DNA of 64,000 nucleotides from Gerris lacustris (taxonomy: Eukaryota; Arthropoda; Insecta; Hemiptera; Gerridae). The notes under the pieces are model-generated. The model was not told the origin of the DNA, ran no database searches, and saw only the letters and a program-made list of their open reading frames with translations. Positions 1 to 13,558 of this stretch are shown one piece after another. The stretch covers positions 17,597,187 to 17,661,186 of the forward strand of contig OX578284.1 in assembly GCA_951217055.1 (NCBI GenBank). The letters are read 5' to 3'. Both the position numbers and the translations under genes were made by a program. How positions within the stretch are numbered: position 1 is the stretch's first letter; the number at the start of each line of letters is the position of its first letter.

Positions 1-806
1 AAGAAGCAGTTGTGCCTAAAAAGAAAACTCGTGGTGCTAAGGTTGTATCTGAACCTGAAGAGGCCGTCATGCCTCTTAAGAAAACTCAAAGTGGTAAAAA
101 TGCTTCTAAAGCTCACCCAGAAGAGGCAGTTGTGCCTGCAAAGAAGACGCGTGGTGCTAAGCATGCATCTGAACCTGAAGAGGATGTTGGTGCTGCAAAG
201 AAGACTCGTGGTGCTAAGCATGCATCTGAACCTGAAGAGGATGTTAGGCCTGCAAAGAAGACTCGTGGTGCTAAGCATGCACCTGAACCTGAAGAGGATG
301 TTGGGCCTGCAAAGAAGACCCTTGGTGCTAAAAATGTTGTAGCTGAAACTGAAGAGACGTCTATGCCTGTTAAGAATACTCGAAGTGGTAAGTCCACTAC
401 TGTTCAAATAGAAGGGACAAGTAAGCCTGAAAAGATTACTAGAGGTGCCAAAAAGGTTGCAACAAAATCTGAAGAAGCTGTCATACCTGCCAAAAAAACA
501 CGAGGAGGTAAGAATGTTTCTACTCAACTGGAAGAGACTAGTAAGCCTGAAAATAAAACTCGTGGTGCTAGGAAAGTAGCTGAACAAGAAACAGTGATTC
601 CAGTAAGAAAAACCAGAGCCTGTAAAAATGTTTCTACAGATCAAGACACAGTGGTACCTGCAAAGAAAACACGAGGCAATAATAATGCATCCACACAACA
701 GGAAGAGACAAATAAACCTGAAAAGAAGACTCGAAATGCTAAGAAAGTAGCAGCTGAACCTGAAGGGACAAGTAAACCTGTAAAGACTCGAGGTCTCAGA
801 ATATAG
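1..806 (+). CDS. Lysine-rich tandem-repeat protein, C-terminal part (5' end outside window)
   Basis: The frame is open from the left edge to a TAG at 804-806, so this is the last exon, or part of it, of a gene that starts upstream. The roughly 267 visible residues are about 14 tandem copies of a 19-20 residue unit with consensus EEaVvPaKKTRGAKnasep. The KKTRG core is the most constant part, and each copy alternates a basic block with an acidic EPEE-type block. There is no signal peptide, membrane segment or recognised catalytic domain in this part. The basic KKTRG cores and low complexity suggest a nuclear or chromatin-associated protein, but that is inference. The DNA is a coding minisatellite with a unit near 57-60 bp; copies 3-6 (about 120-330) are almost identical, which suggests recent expansion. 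I cannot name the family. The internal ATG and GTG codons are not true starts. Confidence 0.6.
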   Translation, partial: EAVVPKKKTRGAKVVSEPEEAVMPLKKTQSGKNASKAHPEEAVVPAKKTRGAKHASEPEEDVGAAKKTRGAKHASEPEEDVRPAKKTRGAKHAPEPEEDVGPAKKTLGAKNVVAETEETSMPVKNTRSGKSTTVQIEGTSKPEKITRGAKKVATKSEEAVIPAKKTRGGKNVSTQLEETSKPENKTRGARKVAEQETVIPVRKTRACKNVSTDQDTVVPAKKTRGNNNASTQQEETNKPEKKTRNAKKVAAEPEGTSKPVKTRGLRI

Positions 807-933
807 TTAACTCTTACGTTAACAATCATGCTTGTGAGAAAGCATGAGGCAATAGCAATGTGCTTGTTAGGAAAGGGACGAGTGAACCTGAAAAAGTTGC
901 TATCAATGTGATAAGACCTGAGGGAAAACAAAT
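807..933 (+). repeat. Decayed repeat units after the stop codon
   Basis: The coding minisatellite continues past the TAG. At 841-861 the DNA resembles the unit at about 665-685, with a TGA where that copy has CGA. At 875-895, in another frame, it reads GTSEPEK, like the GTSKPEK unit upstream. A stop and a frameshift have therefore shortened the protein, and the old coding end now lies in the 3' UTR. Confidence 0.55.
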
Positions 934-3951
<3,018 letters not shown>

Positions 3952-3955
3952 TTAA

Positions 3956-4173
3956 CCCATTGAATGCGTAATCCAATTTATGAACCTACCTTAGTGACTG
4001 AATAAAATTTACACAATTTTAAAAGTTAATTATAAATAAAAAAAAAAATGTTTGGATCCACTGTAGATACAAACGTAAGCGGGCCTGACGGAGCCTTGCA
4101 AGATGGTTCTACTCAAGGCACGGAGAATAGAGCTACTGAGGGCTGAAAGGAAGGGCTTGGACCCCTATTCCTT
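3956..4173 (-). mobile_element. Truncated piggyBac-type MITE, family P1
   Basis: It starts next to TTAA (3952-3955) with CCCATTGAATGCG and runs in reverse through the same sequence as the copies at 10147-10424 and 22869-23141, including the TGGATCCACTG-type motif. It stops at about 4173, without the second terminal repeat. Confidence 0.75.
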
Positions 4174-4318
4174 TGTCCCAAGGTACATTGGAATAAATAT
4201 ACCTTCCTATTAATAGTAATTTAGACTAAGGAATAAATGCTATTCTGTAGATATGTTCCTTTGTCTAAATAACTGTTAACACAAGGGGACATAGGGGGGT
4301 GCTAAAGTAAAAAAGTAC
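4174..4318 (+). mobile_element. Fragment of the nested-TIR MITE family (family C)
   Basis: It joins directly to the truncated P1 copy. The core TATTCCTTTGTCCCAAGGTA and the following sequence match the interior of the family C elements (for example 22310-22440), but are diverged and lack clear ends. Confidence 0.45.
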
Positions 4319-4522
4319 CAACAAGATTTTTAAATGAGTTCCTGTAACCCTTTTGGGACTGTACACGTCTTAGTACGTAGACATGAGTCGAGCCACAGGG
4401 CCTGCATTTGTCATAGGACATAGGAATGTAATATTTCATCGGGTCTATACCCATCTGTAGAAGTTTGATGTAGTTTCTATGTACATATCCTTCCCACTTC
4501 CATACTCTGAATGCGCATTTAA

Positions 4523-5494
4523 CCCTAGAAAGCTAACCTGGAGTCAAAATGACTCCCATTTTTTTTTAAACTACGAATGCACGGTGTCTGTAAAACACAG
4601 AACTCCCACATCTCAGCTATGCTATCTCCCACCCTTGAATGACCCTTCTACACTTCTATCAGTTGCACATTCTGATTCTAAAGAGGACATATCGTTTGTT
4701 TTTCTGCAGTCACGGAGTCATTTTGACTCCTGTTTAGTCTTACACGTAAATTTTTTGTAGGTCATTTTGACGCAGAATAGTATTTTTTAGAATAGTATGT
4801 CGTGTTATTGTTTATTTGGTCATTTCAAATCTTATAAATTAGATATTATGTAACTTTTAATTCAATAATTATTTCAAATTAAAGGTAATATAATTGTAAT
4901 TTATTCATTTATAAGTATAAATTGTTATATTTTTTTTTGTCTTTATATGTCTAAATTATATAAAGTTAATAGAATATGAATATAGTCAAATAATGGAGAA
5001 AAAATACAATGATCCAAACGACATTTATCACTTGATGAAGGAAATGACCGATTCAGATACCGATTATGAAAAAGAGCGTATTCGACAGTAATGGTGACGA
5101 TTGTGATTTGAAAATATAAAATGCCTTTATGATCCCATCAGCGATGATGAGGAAAATAATAAATTAATTGAAACAATTTACGAAATAGAAAAACAAAAGG
5201 AAAGGAAAGAAAAAGCTACATAAAATAAAGTAAATAAAACCACTCCGGTAGATAACAATACCGGATATGTAATAGTATAGTGCAGTTTGAAAAACCGGAA
5301 TTAAAAGGAAAAAATTGTTTTTTATGGCAAACAATGCACCCAAGTGTCCCATCAACTAGCCCTAAAACGTGTTAAAAAAATATTGTACATATTAGGCCTT
5401 TATATTTTAATAAAACTGGGTATAATAGATTAGGGAGTCAATATGACTCAAGGTTAGTCTTAAGAGGTTAAAAAATATGGTTAGCGTTCTAGGG
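4523..5494 (+). mobile_element. piggyBac-like element, internally deleted
   Basis: A 972-bp element bounded by TTAA on both sides (4519-4522 and 5495-5498). The terminal repeats are CCCTAGAAAGCTAACC at the left and, inverted, CCCTAGAACGCTAACC at the right, 15 of 16 identical. TTAA targets and CCCTAGAA-type ends are typical of piggyBac transposons. Sub-terminal palindromes of the GAGTCAAAATGACTC type recur near both ends (about 4542, 4714, 5434), as expected for transposase-binding sites. It is too short for an intact transposase of about 550-600 residues. Confidence 0.85.
4993..5450 (+). pseudogene. piggyBac transposase N-terminal relic
   Basis: An ATG at 4993 opens a short acidic stretch (KYNDPNDIYHLMKEMTDSDT) that ends at a TAA near 5089. 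Further pieces follow in shifted frames: an acidic DDEENN segment at about 5144, GYVIVQFEKPELKGKNCFLW at about 5264-5323, and a KNIVHIRP-like piece near 5380. The order acidic N-terminus, then a GKN..W motif, then NIV..RP fits the N-terminal part of piggyBac transposases before the DDE core. The DDE domain is absent and there are several stops and frame changes, so this is a dead relic. Confidence 0.6.
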
Positions 5495-5498
5495 TTAA

Positions 5499-6457
5499 AA
5501 GCCATCTTGTGGATCTGTAATAATGTACTAAACTTTATAATGTCTCTACTATGTGTCGAAATAGTCTAAATAAGATATTTTTTAACGAAACTGTCTAGAA
5601 ATATGTTTTTAAAGAAAGAACTTGAATTTTTTACTCAACACCTGACCATGGTGTGAAAATACCAATCTCCTATTCATATCAATTCTTTTTTTTTAACAAA
5701 GAGCTATAATTAATCAATACGATTGATCATTAGGCGTGAAGAATAAATATGAATTCATTTAAATTGACAAGACCTTTTAAAACTTCCACATAATGTCATA
5801 ATCTTAATTTGTGTAGGTATATACCTACAGAAATTACCCCAGGTAGACCTGGGGTGGTTTGGAGTTAATCCTTTTTTAAATTTTTGTTACTTTTATGTAT
5901 ATTTTAGGTTTCTTGCACTACTTTTTTCTTTTTAAACATGGAATTTCCAACACATATGATATGTTTATATTTAATCCATATATTCATGATAAGTTTAGAT
6001 ATCCACTATTATTATTTATGCTTTCCCTTTTTCATAAAGTTAGTCCTTATGTGACAACTATCAAGGATTTTTGATTTTGCTTGCAATTTTGGTGTTTCAC
6101 CCGGTTTTTACCTCAGACCATCTACTTACAGGAATTACTGAATGCTTTCCTCACCACAAACGATCTAGACAGGATCTCCTAATCTGTTTTACTCTTTCTT
6201 GATAGGGGAATTTAGGCAGCTGAGGGAGCTAGCACATATAAAAGTAAATGTGTATGATAGAGTTAAACAGAAAGTAAAATAAAATATTATTTGGTGTCAG
6301 ACACTGCTTGTTGATGTGGGTAATTGGCTTTATTAATAAATGAGAAATTGGCCTCATCAACCATAGAAAAATAATTTATTAGATCACTATGCTATTAGTT
6401 ATTTACAGACATTATTAAGAGGAGTGTCATGGGGACCTGTGGTTTGTGTACTTTAAA
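5499..6457. other. AT-rich intergenic DNA
   Basis: No gene or clear mobile element is seen. There is one short hairpin, CCCCAGGTAGACCTGGGG, near 5837-5854. Confidence 0.4.
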
Positions 6458-6703
6458 AGCACTTGTTTTGATTTTTTACTCTCTTTATAAAAAAAAAGAG
6501 AGAAGGGAGTAACAATCTAAGAAGGTGTACAGAATGTTCTTCTTTAGACTTTTACTCACCTTAAAAAAAACAAGTGTGATATTCCTTTGTCCCAAACCCA
6601 AAGTACATTGAACTAATCATCCCTTTGTCTTAATAGTTATTTAGTCAAAGTCATTTATATGCCAAAGAAAAACCTAGGGGAGTAACAATCTAAAGTAGTA
6701 CCA
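6458..6703 (+). mobile_element. Nested-TIR MITE (family C), copy 1
   Basis: It contains the family pattern: an outer terminal repeat, its inverse (GGGAGTAACAATCTAAGAAG), the spacer GTGTACAGAATGTTC, the terminal repeat again (CTTCTTTAGACTTTTACTC), an interior with ATTCCTTTGTCCCAAA, and the inverted terminal repeat GGGGAGTAACAATCTAAAG. The left end is diverged. Confidence 0.75.
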
Positions 6704-7120
6704 TTTTAATTTAAGCATAGATTTCCTTCTATAGAAAGTGTTTTTAGTTATTTGAAGATTGTGAGTAACAAGTTACAATAGAATTAACACTTAAGTTTAT
6801 TTCAGGAATGTACACTGCATAGTAAATGCTTTTGTTGCTTCTCTCTAAACCATTCTTATGCAAATAAGTATTATTATATTTTGTATGAATAATAAATTAT
6901 GCAGATTTGGGGACGGAATACTAAATAAAAAAAACTTCTATAGTCCTGTCAGTATTGTGACAGCTGTGAAAACAAAGCATTTTTTTTGACAGTGTGTGAG
7001 AGTGCCCTCTTCAAGTTTTAGTTGACAATAAAGTAAGTACTTTTCAGTATTATTTAATTTGTTTTATAAATAAGTTATGAATTGAGCCAGATCAAAAAAT
7101 CAAATTGATCACCATTTGTA

Positions 7121-7624
7121 TTTTTATTATATAGAAAACTATATTGACTTGTATTCATTCTCTTTTGGTCTTTTTAGGGTTTGAATAAAAAGGTTGTTTT
7201 AGAAAAACCAAAAAAAAAAAAGTAAAAACAGCTATATTTCACCCTTATTGAGAGCTTCTTTGGGCTGGTAACATTGTCTATTTTGAACCATATTTATATC
7301 CGGTTTATTTTGTTAGTTTTTTTTATATAAAAACAAAAACTGCCATTTTACCTCACAAATTAAAAGAAATTAAAAAAAATCCTCCACGTGAGTCATACAA
7401 TTTTTTTTTAATACAAAAAATCTTTATATAAAAATAAAACAGATAAAAATATGGTTGAAAATAGACATGTTACTGAAGAATGTTACCAGCGCGAAGAAGC
7501 TCTGAGTAAAGGCAAAATACAGCTTTTTTTTAAATAGGGGAAGAAAACAACCTTTTTATTTAAACCCAAAAAAGACCATAAGAGAATATAATATGTCAAT
7601 ATAGTGTTTTATACAATAAAATAA
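7121..7624. mobile_element. Foldback element, about 500 bp
   Basis: The left arm (about 7121-7310) pairs with the right arm (about 7440-7624). Examples are AACTATATTGACTTG against CAATATAGTGTTTTA, ATTCTCTTTTGGTC against GACCATAAGAGAAT, and the block around GAGCTTCTT/TGGTAACA. The pairing is imperfect. No protein and no clear target duplication are seen. Confidence 0.6.
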
Positions 7625-7704
7625 GGGTTCTAAGAAAATTAAAAAAAAAAAATTATATTAGAAATATCTCAAAAACTTATCAGACAAATTTTGTTGTATC
7701 ACTT

Positions 7705-8276
7705 GGAAGATTTTTAGGCAAAACCAAGGACCCTTATATTTTCCTGCATGTGTCTGTCCGTCCCTCCGGTCGCCTGCTCTCACGGCTACACCTTTCGTCT
7801 GATCACTTTGAAATTTGACATGTATGTGTCTTGTACCTACCCACATATTTTAAAAATATAGCGACGTAGGAAAGTTTGAAGTGGGTATGAAACGTGTCCC
7901 CCCCCCCCTCCCTATCTCGCTTATGTGAAGTGCAAAAAATCTGAAAAAATTCCTGAACATTCTTCGACCAAAAGTAAAGATACCACTTTTTGGAAATTTC
8001 CAAAAAAATGTTATTTTATTTTTTATTGACAAAATACGTTTTTTTATAACTATGGTCTTTTCGATGTATTTATATGGTTGTAGTCCGGTTCTGTGGCAAA
8101 AAAATACTTTATCAGAAGTTTGTTTATGTGTTTTGAGAATATCAAATAGGATAGTTCAAAGTAAGCTTTTTTGCATTTTAAAAAACACCATCAATAGGGT
8201 ACTACTTAAACTATACAGGGTTGCCTAAGGACCCTCGCTGAGTGCTGACTAGCACATGCTTGACCTGTTTATTTAA
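7705..8276 (-). mobile_element. Dispersed repeat D, reverse copy
   Basis: In reverse orientation it matches 46546-47301 along its whole length: start AAATAAACAGGTCAAG, a middle TTTACTTTTGGTCGAAGAATG, a G run, AGGTGTAGCCGTGAGAGCAG, then GGACAGACACATGCAG and the end AGGGTCCTTGGTTTTGCC. It has no coding capacity. The G run and the GGACAGAC plus AGGGTCC tail suggest the 3' part of a non-LTR or other non-autonomous element; the class is not resolved. Confidence 0.7.
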
Positions 8277-9155
8277 TTTTGTGGATTTGGCTATTTTTAC
8301 ACTAAATCTACATTTTGTGGTTTAGCCATGACATGTTTTAGCCTAGTATTATCTATTATATTCTTTATAATAATGTATATTATCTGCTGCTATACATATC
8401 TTAATGACCCCTTTCACTAAAATTAATGGATTTTGAATGAGGCCACTTTTTAAACAAAAATAGATGAAATGAGGAAGGAATAAAAAAAATCCACACCACA
8501 AATCATGTTTCAATATTAAATTATTAATTATAGAATGTCATTTAGATTGTGGTTTAAATTTAATTTTTGTGGGCATTTTCAAGTATAGTGGAATAGTTAG
8601 TAAATGTGAGGGGACAGCTAGATAACCATGACCAGACTGATAACCCCTCCATTTCCAAAGATTAACACATGATAAAAAAGAATTCAATTTAATTACTTTT
8701 ACGTCAGTAATCAACACACTTTTAAAACAAATAGACTGGAGTCTTGGTGGGCATTATTTTTAACCTTATTTATATTTACCTATTATAATTTTCTTATATT
8801 AATTTATAAATTAAATTTCCAAGTTTTTAATTGAAAATAAAAATTGGATTAATTATTTTAGTGAAGAAATACCCTATATATTATAATTGTTTTTGGAAAA
8901 TGAATGACTCATAAATTAAGTGTATGATCCTCCATGTTTTGTTTGATTTACAAATTAATTTAATCAGGTATTTGTTTTAATTTAATTTTAACTGAGTTTT
9001 TTGTGCTTATTGTTCCATGTTTAATTAAAAATTAATTGTGATTTTGTCACAAGTTACTTTAGATTAAATTTTGTAGGTATACATCCTCAAATGTTTTAAT
9101 ATCCACTTGCGCTTTGTTTATTTTATATTAGCTAAATGATACATACTGTATATAG
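8277..9155. other. AT-rich intergenic DNA
   Basis: I see no gene or repeat here. Confidence 0.4.
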
Positions 9156-9648
9156 TCCAGGAGATAGCGTGCATAAAAGTGTCTGACTAACATCAAGCTA
9201 GAGTTTTGTGTATTAGTTAATCTTTTGGTGCCTTTTAAGAATATGTGGTTGCCTAAGTTTGTATGCAGGACATAGCTTAGCAATAGGCATTTGAAAAAAA
9301 ACGGTGGAGAGCGGCCATGTCCCGCTCATTTTGGTGGACAATGTACGTTTCATAATCCTGAGTACAAAATTAGTTAGTAGACCAAAAATCAAGTTGATGT
9401 TAGTTTATCACTGGATAGGTTAGTTATTCAAATATTACTCCCAACCAAAGTGGTTACCTATCAAGTAACAATCTAAGATCAACTTCATTTTTGGTCTACT
9501 AACTAATTTTGTACTCAGGATTATGAAAATTACATTGCCCACCAAAATGGGCTTGATATGGCTGCTCTCCACCGGTATGTTTTTTTTTTTTTGTTTTTTT
9601 TGTTTTTTTCAAATTCCTGTTGAAAAGCTATGTCCAGCAGATGAACTT
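9156..9648. mobile_element. Foldback element F, long copy
   Basis: The left arm starts TCCAGGAGATAGCGTGCA and shares more than 130 bp with the element at 20777-21103. The centre is a second, tighter inverted repeat: CATAATCCTGAGTACAAAAT (9351-9370) pairs with its inverse at about 9507-9526. The arm GGTGGAGAGCGGCCAT near 9303 pairs with 9555-9574. The right arm fades after about 9648, so the outermost right end is missing. Confidence 0.75.
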
Positions 9649-10079
9649 CTCCCCTTAACGAGGGGTCTAAGGGATATGGAATACCCCCAGAAAGGGGTGT
9701 CCTGGAAATTTTTTGAAATTTACTTGCCTGGAGATCACTTTTTACACTAGTTTGTCTTTTACCTATCATAAACAGCTATCATGATTTTTATGGAAACACT
9801 TATTTAAAGGTTAATAAATTCATGATAGTATGGGACTAATTATTATTTTACTGAGACGCTGTTTATTTTAGTATTCTTTATTGGAACCATGGCTTCATAC
9901 GAAATCTGTTCACTACAGATGATACACTGAGGTATATGGATCTCTTCATTTGATGTGAAACCAAAATGACTAATACGTATGATATTTCTGCGCAGTCAGC
10001 TGTGAATTCCTGTTTGAACTAAATTGTTTTTCTACAGTACTTTTACAGACAGGCATTATTTTGTTCTGAATAGTTTAAA
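9649..10079. other. Intergenic DNA
   Basis: No gene or element is recognised. Confidence 0.35.
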
Positions 10080-10141
10080 TTTTATTCTGGATCCCATGGC
10101 ACACTTAGTGGGCTTCGCAGCACATAGTTTGGGAAACCCTG
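10080..10141 (-). mobile_element. Solitary hAT-type element end
   Basis: The segment ends CACATAGTTTGGGAAACCCTG, whose reverse strand starts CAGGGTTTCCCAAACTATG, a typical hAT terminal-repeat form. The partner end is not found. The piggyBac-type MITE at 10147 lies directly beside it. Confidence 0.4.
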
Positions 10142-10146
10142 ATTAA

Positions 10147-10424
10147 CCCATTCAATGCGGGTGGATCCATGCCGTGCTAACGCGCCTGACAGGTGGATCC
10201 ACAGTGGATCAAAGCCCTCCATTTCAGCCCTCTGTAGCTCTATTCTCCGTGCCTTGAGTAGAACCATCTTGCAAGGCTCCGTCAGGCCCGCTCACGTTTG
10301 TATCCACAGTGGATCCAAACTTCTTTTTTTTATTTTTTATTTATTTTTAAATTAACTTTTAAAATCGTTTAGATATATACGGTAACTAAGGTAGGTTCAT
10401 GAATTGGATTACGCATTGAATGGG
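10147..10424 (+). mobile_element. piggyBac-type MITE, family P1, full copy
   Basis: A 278-bp element flanked by TTAA (10143-10146 and 10425-10428), with perfect inverted ends CCCATTCAATGCG and CGCATTGAATGGG. Near both ends are copies of GTGGATCCA. It encodes no protein. TTAA targets and CCC-starting ends point to mobilisation by a piggyBac-type transposase (inference). Confidence 0.9.
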
Positions 10425-10428
10425 TTAA

Positions 10429-10499
10429 AAGATTATCCGAATATTTAATTATCCGAGCTACCCTACACAACATTAGTTTGGATAATCGTCGCTCTACTG
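10429..10499 (-). mobile_element. pogo/Tigger-like MITE fragment
   Basis: The right end reads in reverse CAGTAGAGCGACGATTATCC next to TA, a common pogo/Tigger-type terminal form; GATTATCCG recurs at 10431. The left part is cut at the P1 element boundary. Confidence 0.45.
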
Positions 10500-11267
10500 T
10501 ATATGTCTAAATTAATTTTTATTCAATAATTACCAATATATTGTTATTCTGTTTTATTTTCCAGGAAATGACTCCAAATGTTTGAAACTGAATTTGATTG
10601 CAGTAATCAATCATAATGTGTCAGTTCTTTGGGAAGTGCGATATTTGTGTAATACTCATGTGGTTCTTCATGCTTGGCAACATTGTCGCCAGTATGTACT
10701 TCACCATAGTTGTGATACTACACAACTATGGAAGAAATTCAACTATAGACTCTATGCCTTCAACGCCAACGTGACAAACATCTATATAAATATATCTCAT
10801 AAGAACACCTTTTGTAAATTTACTCTTTTAGTTTAATGAATAATTAAGACTTGCCCGAGGATATTATATTTGTACTACAACCTGATATACAATTTTAATT
10901 AATGCATGTAATACCCCACCAAATAATTGTAACACTTGCAATAAGTACTTTTTTGTGCAAGGGAATGTAAATATAAATTTTTTTTTTAATATTAAAGATG
11001 TTATCTTCCCTAAAATAACATGTATGCATTATTATATTTTTATATATTTATTTTAATTTTTGCAAAGACAACATGATAAATTAATATGATAAAACAAGAA
11101 ATTCTGGCACACTTGCCTTTTATTCAGACAAGTTGTGACATAATATAAGAAGTTGTTGATAGGAATATAAGATGGAATCAGTGCATATCATTTCTCTTAC
11201 ATTCTGACTATTCTGTATGCAGAAAAGAACAGACTTGTCACTAGTCTACCAAATTCCATTACATTTG
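10500..11267. other. AT-rich intergenic DNA
   Basis: No gene is supported. An 84-codon open frame at 10582-10836 shows no recognisable domain and is discussed among the rejected items. Confidence 0.4.
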
Positions 11268-11270
11268 TAA

Positions 11271-12636
11271 GGCCTACTTCACACATACCTGGCCAGCCGG
11301 ACAAACGCTCTTTGACTCGGTTCAGATGCTCTTTGACATGGAGTCAAAGATAGTCTGGAGTGTGAAGGTATCGTTGCAATGCATTGGCTTTATAGCAGAA
11401 TAAAAAAAAAAGGAGGAACAGGATTCAGTGGGAGCATCCTTTCAACTTCCTTCCTCAACAGAAGTTGGAGCATTTTACGTCCTCTTAGCCCAATTGAGAG
11501 AAGATGTAAAGAGTTCTTAAGCCACTTTTAAAGATGGCTACTTTTGATGATCCCCATGGAAAGTTGATAGGAAAAAAACATAAAAGCACAGGAAAACAGG
11601 AGTAACAGGATTCAATAGGAGCATCCTTCCAACTTAAAGAGAACAGAATTTGGAGCATTCTACGTGCTCTTAACCCAATTGAGAAAAGATGTAAATAATT
11701 TTTTCAACTACTTTTGATGAACTCCATGGAAAGTTTAAGGATGCAACATCAACACAACTGCAAGAATGTATCCAATGATAACTGTATTAGCATAAAAAAT
11801 AATATAAACAAGGTGTCAAAGTTAGACTAACTTGAGACTGCCGGTTAGCCAACAGTTGACAAATGTGAAATGATAAACATATATAATAGGGTGGGCCGAA
11901 AAAAATGTTGTTTTTTTCTGGTACCGCTATAGTGTGGAAAACTTGCCTCCTACAATACAAAATTGATACGTTTAAAGTAGACTTTAAACGTGTACTCATT
12001 GGAGAAAAAAAAAAAAAAAACCGTAGAAGTAACAGTAGAAGTAACAGTGAACGAATGGGTCCTAATTAACTTTTGTAAATAGTTGTATTATATTATGTAA
12101 AAGACACACCCCAACTTTGGATGGTTGGTTGGGTGAAACTCGATGTGTATCTCGTGGTCAGTTTTGGGTCGCATAATTCTGACAAGTCGGACAAAGAAAC
12201 TCGCAATAATGTTGTAAATTTCCGTTTTTCGAACACATTGCGCGACCGGAAAACATTGAAGTATTAATGATATTTAAATTTATTTTACTCTATTAAGCCA
12301 TAAAATAACCATAAAAAACTATAGCGTGTTAATCGTAAAATTTTAAGTAACATTAAAAAATTTACAAAAAATGTTTAATTTCGTGAATTTTAATAAACTT
12401 TCAGTGCGATGCGCTACCGGAGATTTCAACCGTTTTAAAATTTTTTACGTCGTTTTTCTTCTTATTGTAGGAGGCAAGTTTTCCACACTATAGCGGTTCC
12501 AGAAAAAATAAAAATCTATTTTTTTTCGGCCCACCCTAATATATAAGTCCCCACTGATCCACTGTACCGGTGCTGGCACTGGAGGTATCTAGAGTCTGGC
12601 AATGTCTGATTGGCCCCGGTAAGTGTGAAATGTCCC
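11271..12636. mobile_element. PIF/Harbinger-like non-autonomous element with a nested insertion
   Basis: The ends are inverted repeats GGCCTACTTCACACATACC and, reversed, GGGACATTTCACACTTACC (14 of 19 match), flanked by TAA on both sides (11268-11270 and 12637-12639). A TAA/TTA 3-bp target and G-rich ends fit PIF/Harbinger. The interior holds two related blocks (about 11415-11585 and 11600-11745) sharing AGGATTCARTRGGAGCATCC and a TTGGAGCATT motif. A second element (11887-12538) is inserted in it; without that the element is about 0.7 kb. Confidence 0.6.
11887..12538. mobile_element. hAT-like non-autonomous element, long TIRs
   Basis: A 652-bp element with terminal inverted repeats starting TAGGGTGGGCCGAAAAAAA and extending about 65 bp to AACTTGCCTCCTAC. 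It has a perfect 8-bp target duplication ATATATAA (11879-11886 and 12539-12546). An 8-bp duplication with this kind of end fits hAT, although P-type elements also make 8 bp. There is no transposase inside. Confidence 0.85.
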
Positions 12637-12639
12637 TAA

Positions 12640-13558
12640 GAGAAGAAATAGAACTATTGCTTTTATTTTTACTCTTGGAGGCCTTAAATGGTCAATAACC
12701 AGTTTCCAGAGGGTGAACCAATAAACCATAATAAATAATTGTTTATTTACCTAGTTGGACCTAGTGTAAAAAAATCATGTTTACATTGATTTCCCTCAAA
12801 TTATGCCTATACTTTTAAGTCTTAAGTGTTTTCAGTTTCAGCAACAAGTTCTTGATGAATTAAAATTTCATTTTGGTTGTTTGCCACCTGAATTTAGACA
12901 AAAATAATGTCTTGATTTCACCTTGAGGTATGAATATTATTATAATGAATATTTGTTTATAAGCTGAATATTTTATAATACATTTCATTGAAATCAGTTT
13001 TGTTTTTTAGGCTTTAAGCATTTGTAGACAATCTTAAAATAAGTTGAACCATTAAATCAAATTTTCACCCTATCACAATATTCTCTCTCTCTCTATATAT
13101 ATACTCTACTATCCTTTATGAACACACACAATACTCGAGCTTTGTTTCCTATTATAATTAAAATATTTGGTTTTGTTTATAATGTTATATACAACATGTT
13201 TATTATAATTTATACTATACATAATTTTATTTTATTTAAATATTGTATATAATAATATGTTTAATTATGATGTAAATATATATACATACATATTTTTTCA
13301 TTTATAATATTTTTCGGTTTCATCCTAAAATATTTAAAGGAGTGTTTCTTTATTATGCTTCCAGGATTATTATAAATATATTAACATATTTATACTGAAA
13401 TGAGACTAGGATGATCAACAATGAGCTATAGAGATAATAATAGTAGGTGACATAATCTAATAGAAGCCTATCCACTGTCAGCAGTTGATTTTGAAGTTAG
13501 AATCTACTATTTTAAAATATTGTTAAAATTTAAAACTTCCTATTAGTGGATAGGAAAA
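12640..13558. other. AT-rich intergenic DNA
   Basis: No gene is seen. A short CT/TA microsatellite lies at 13082-13103. Confidence 0.4.

Noticed and set aside
10582..10836. 84-codon open frame after a possible acceptor (TTTTCCAGGAAATG)
   Set aside because: No recognisable domain, no matching upstream exon, and it contains a short hairpin (CATAGTTGTG...CACAACTATG). Kept only as a weak possibility.
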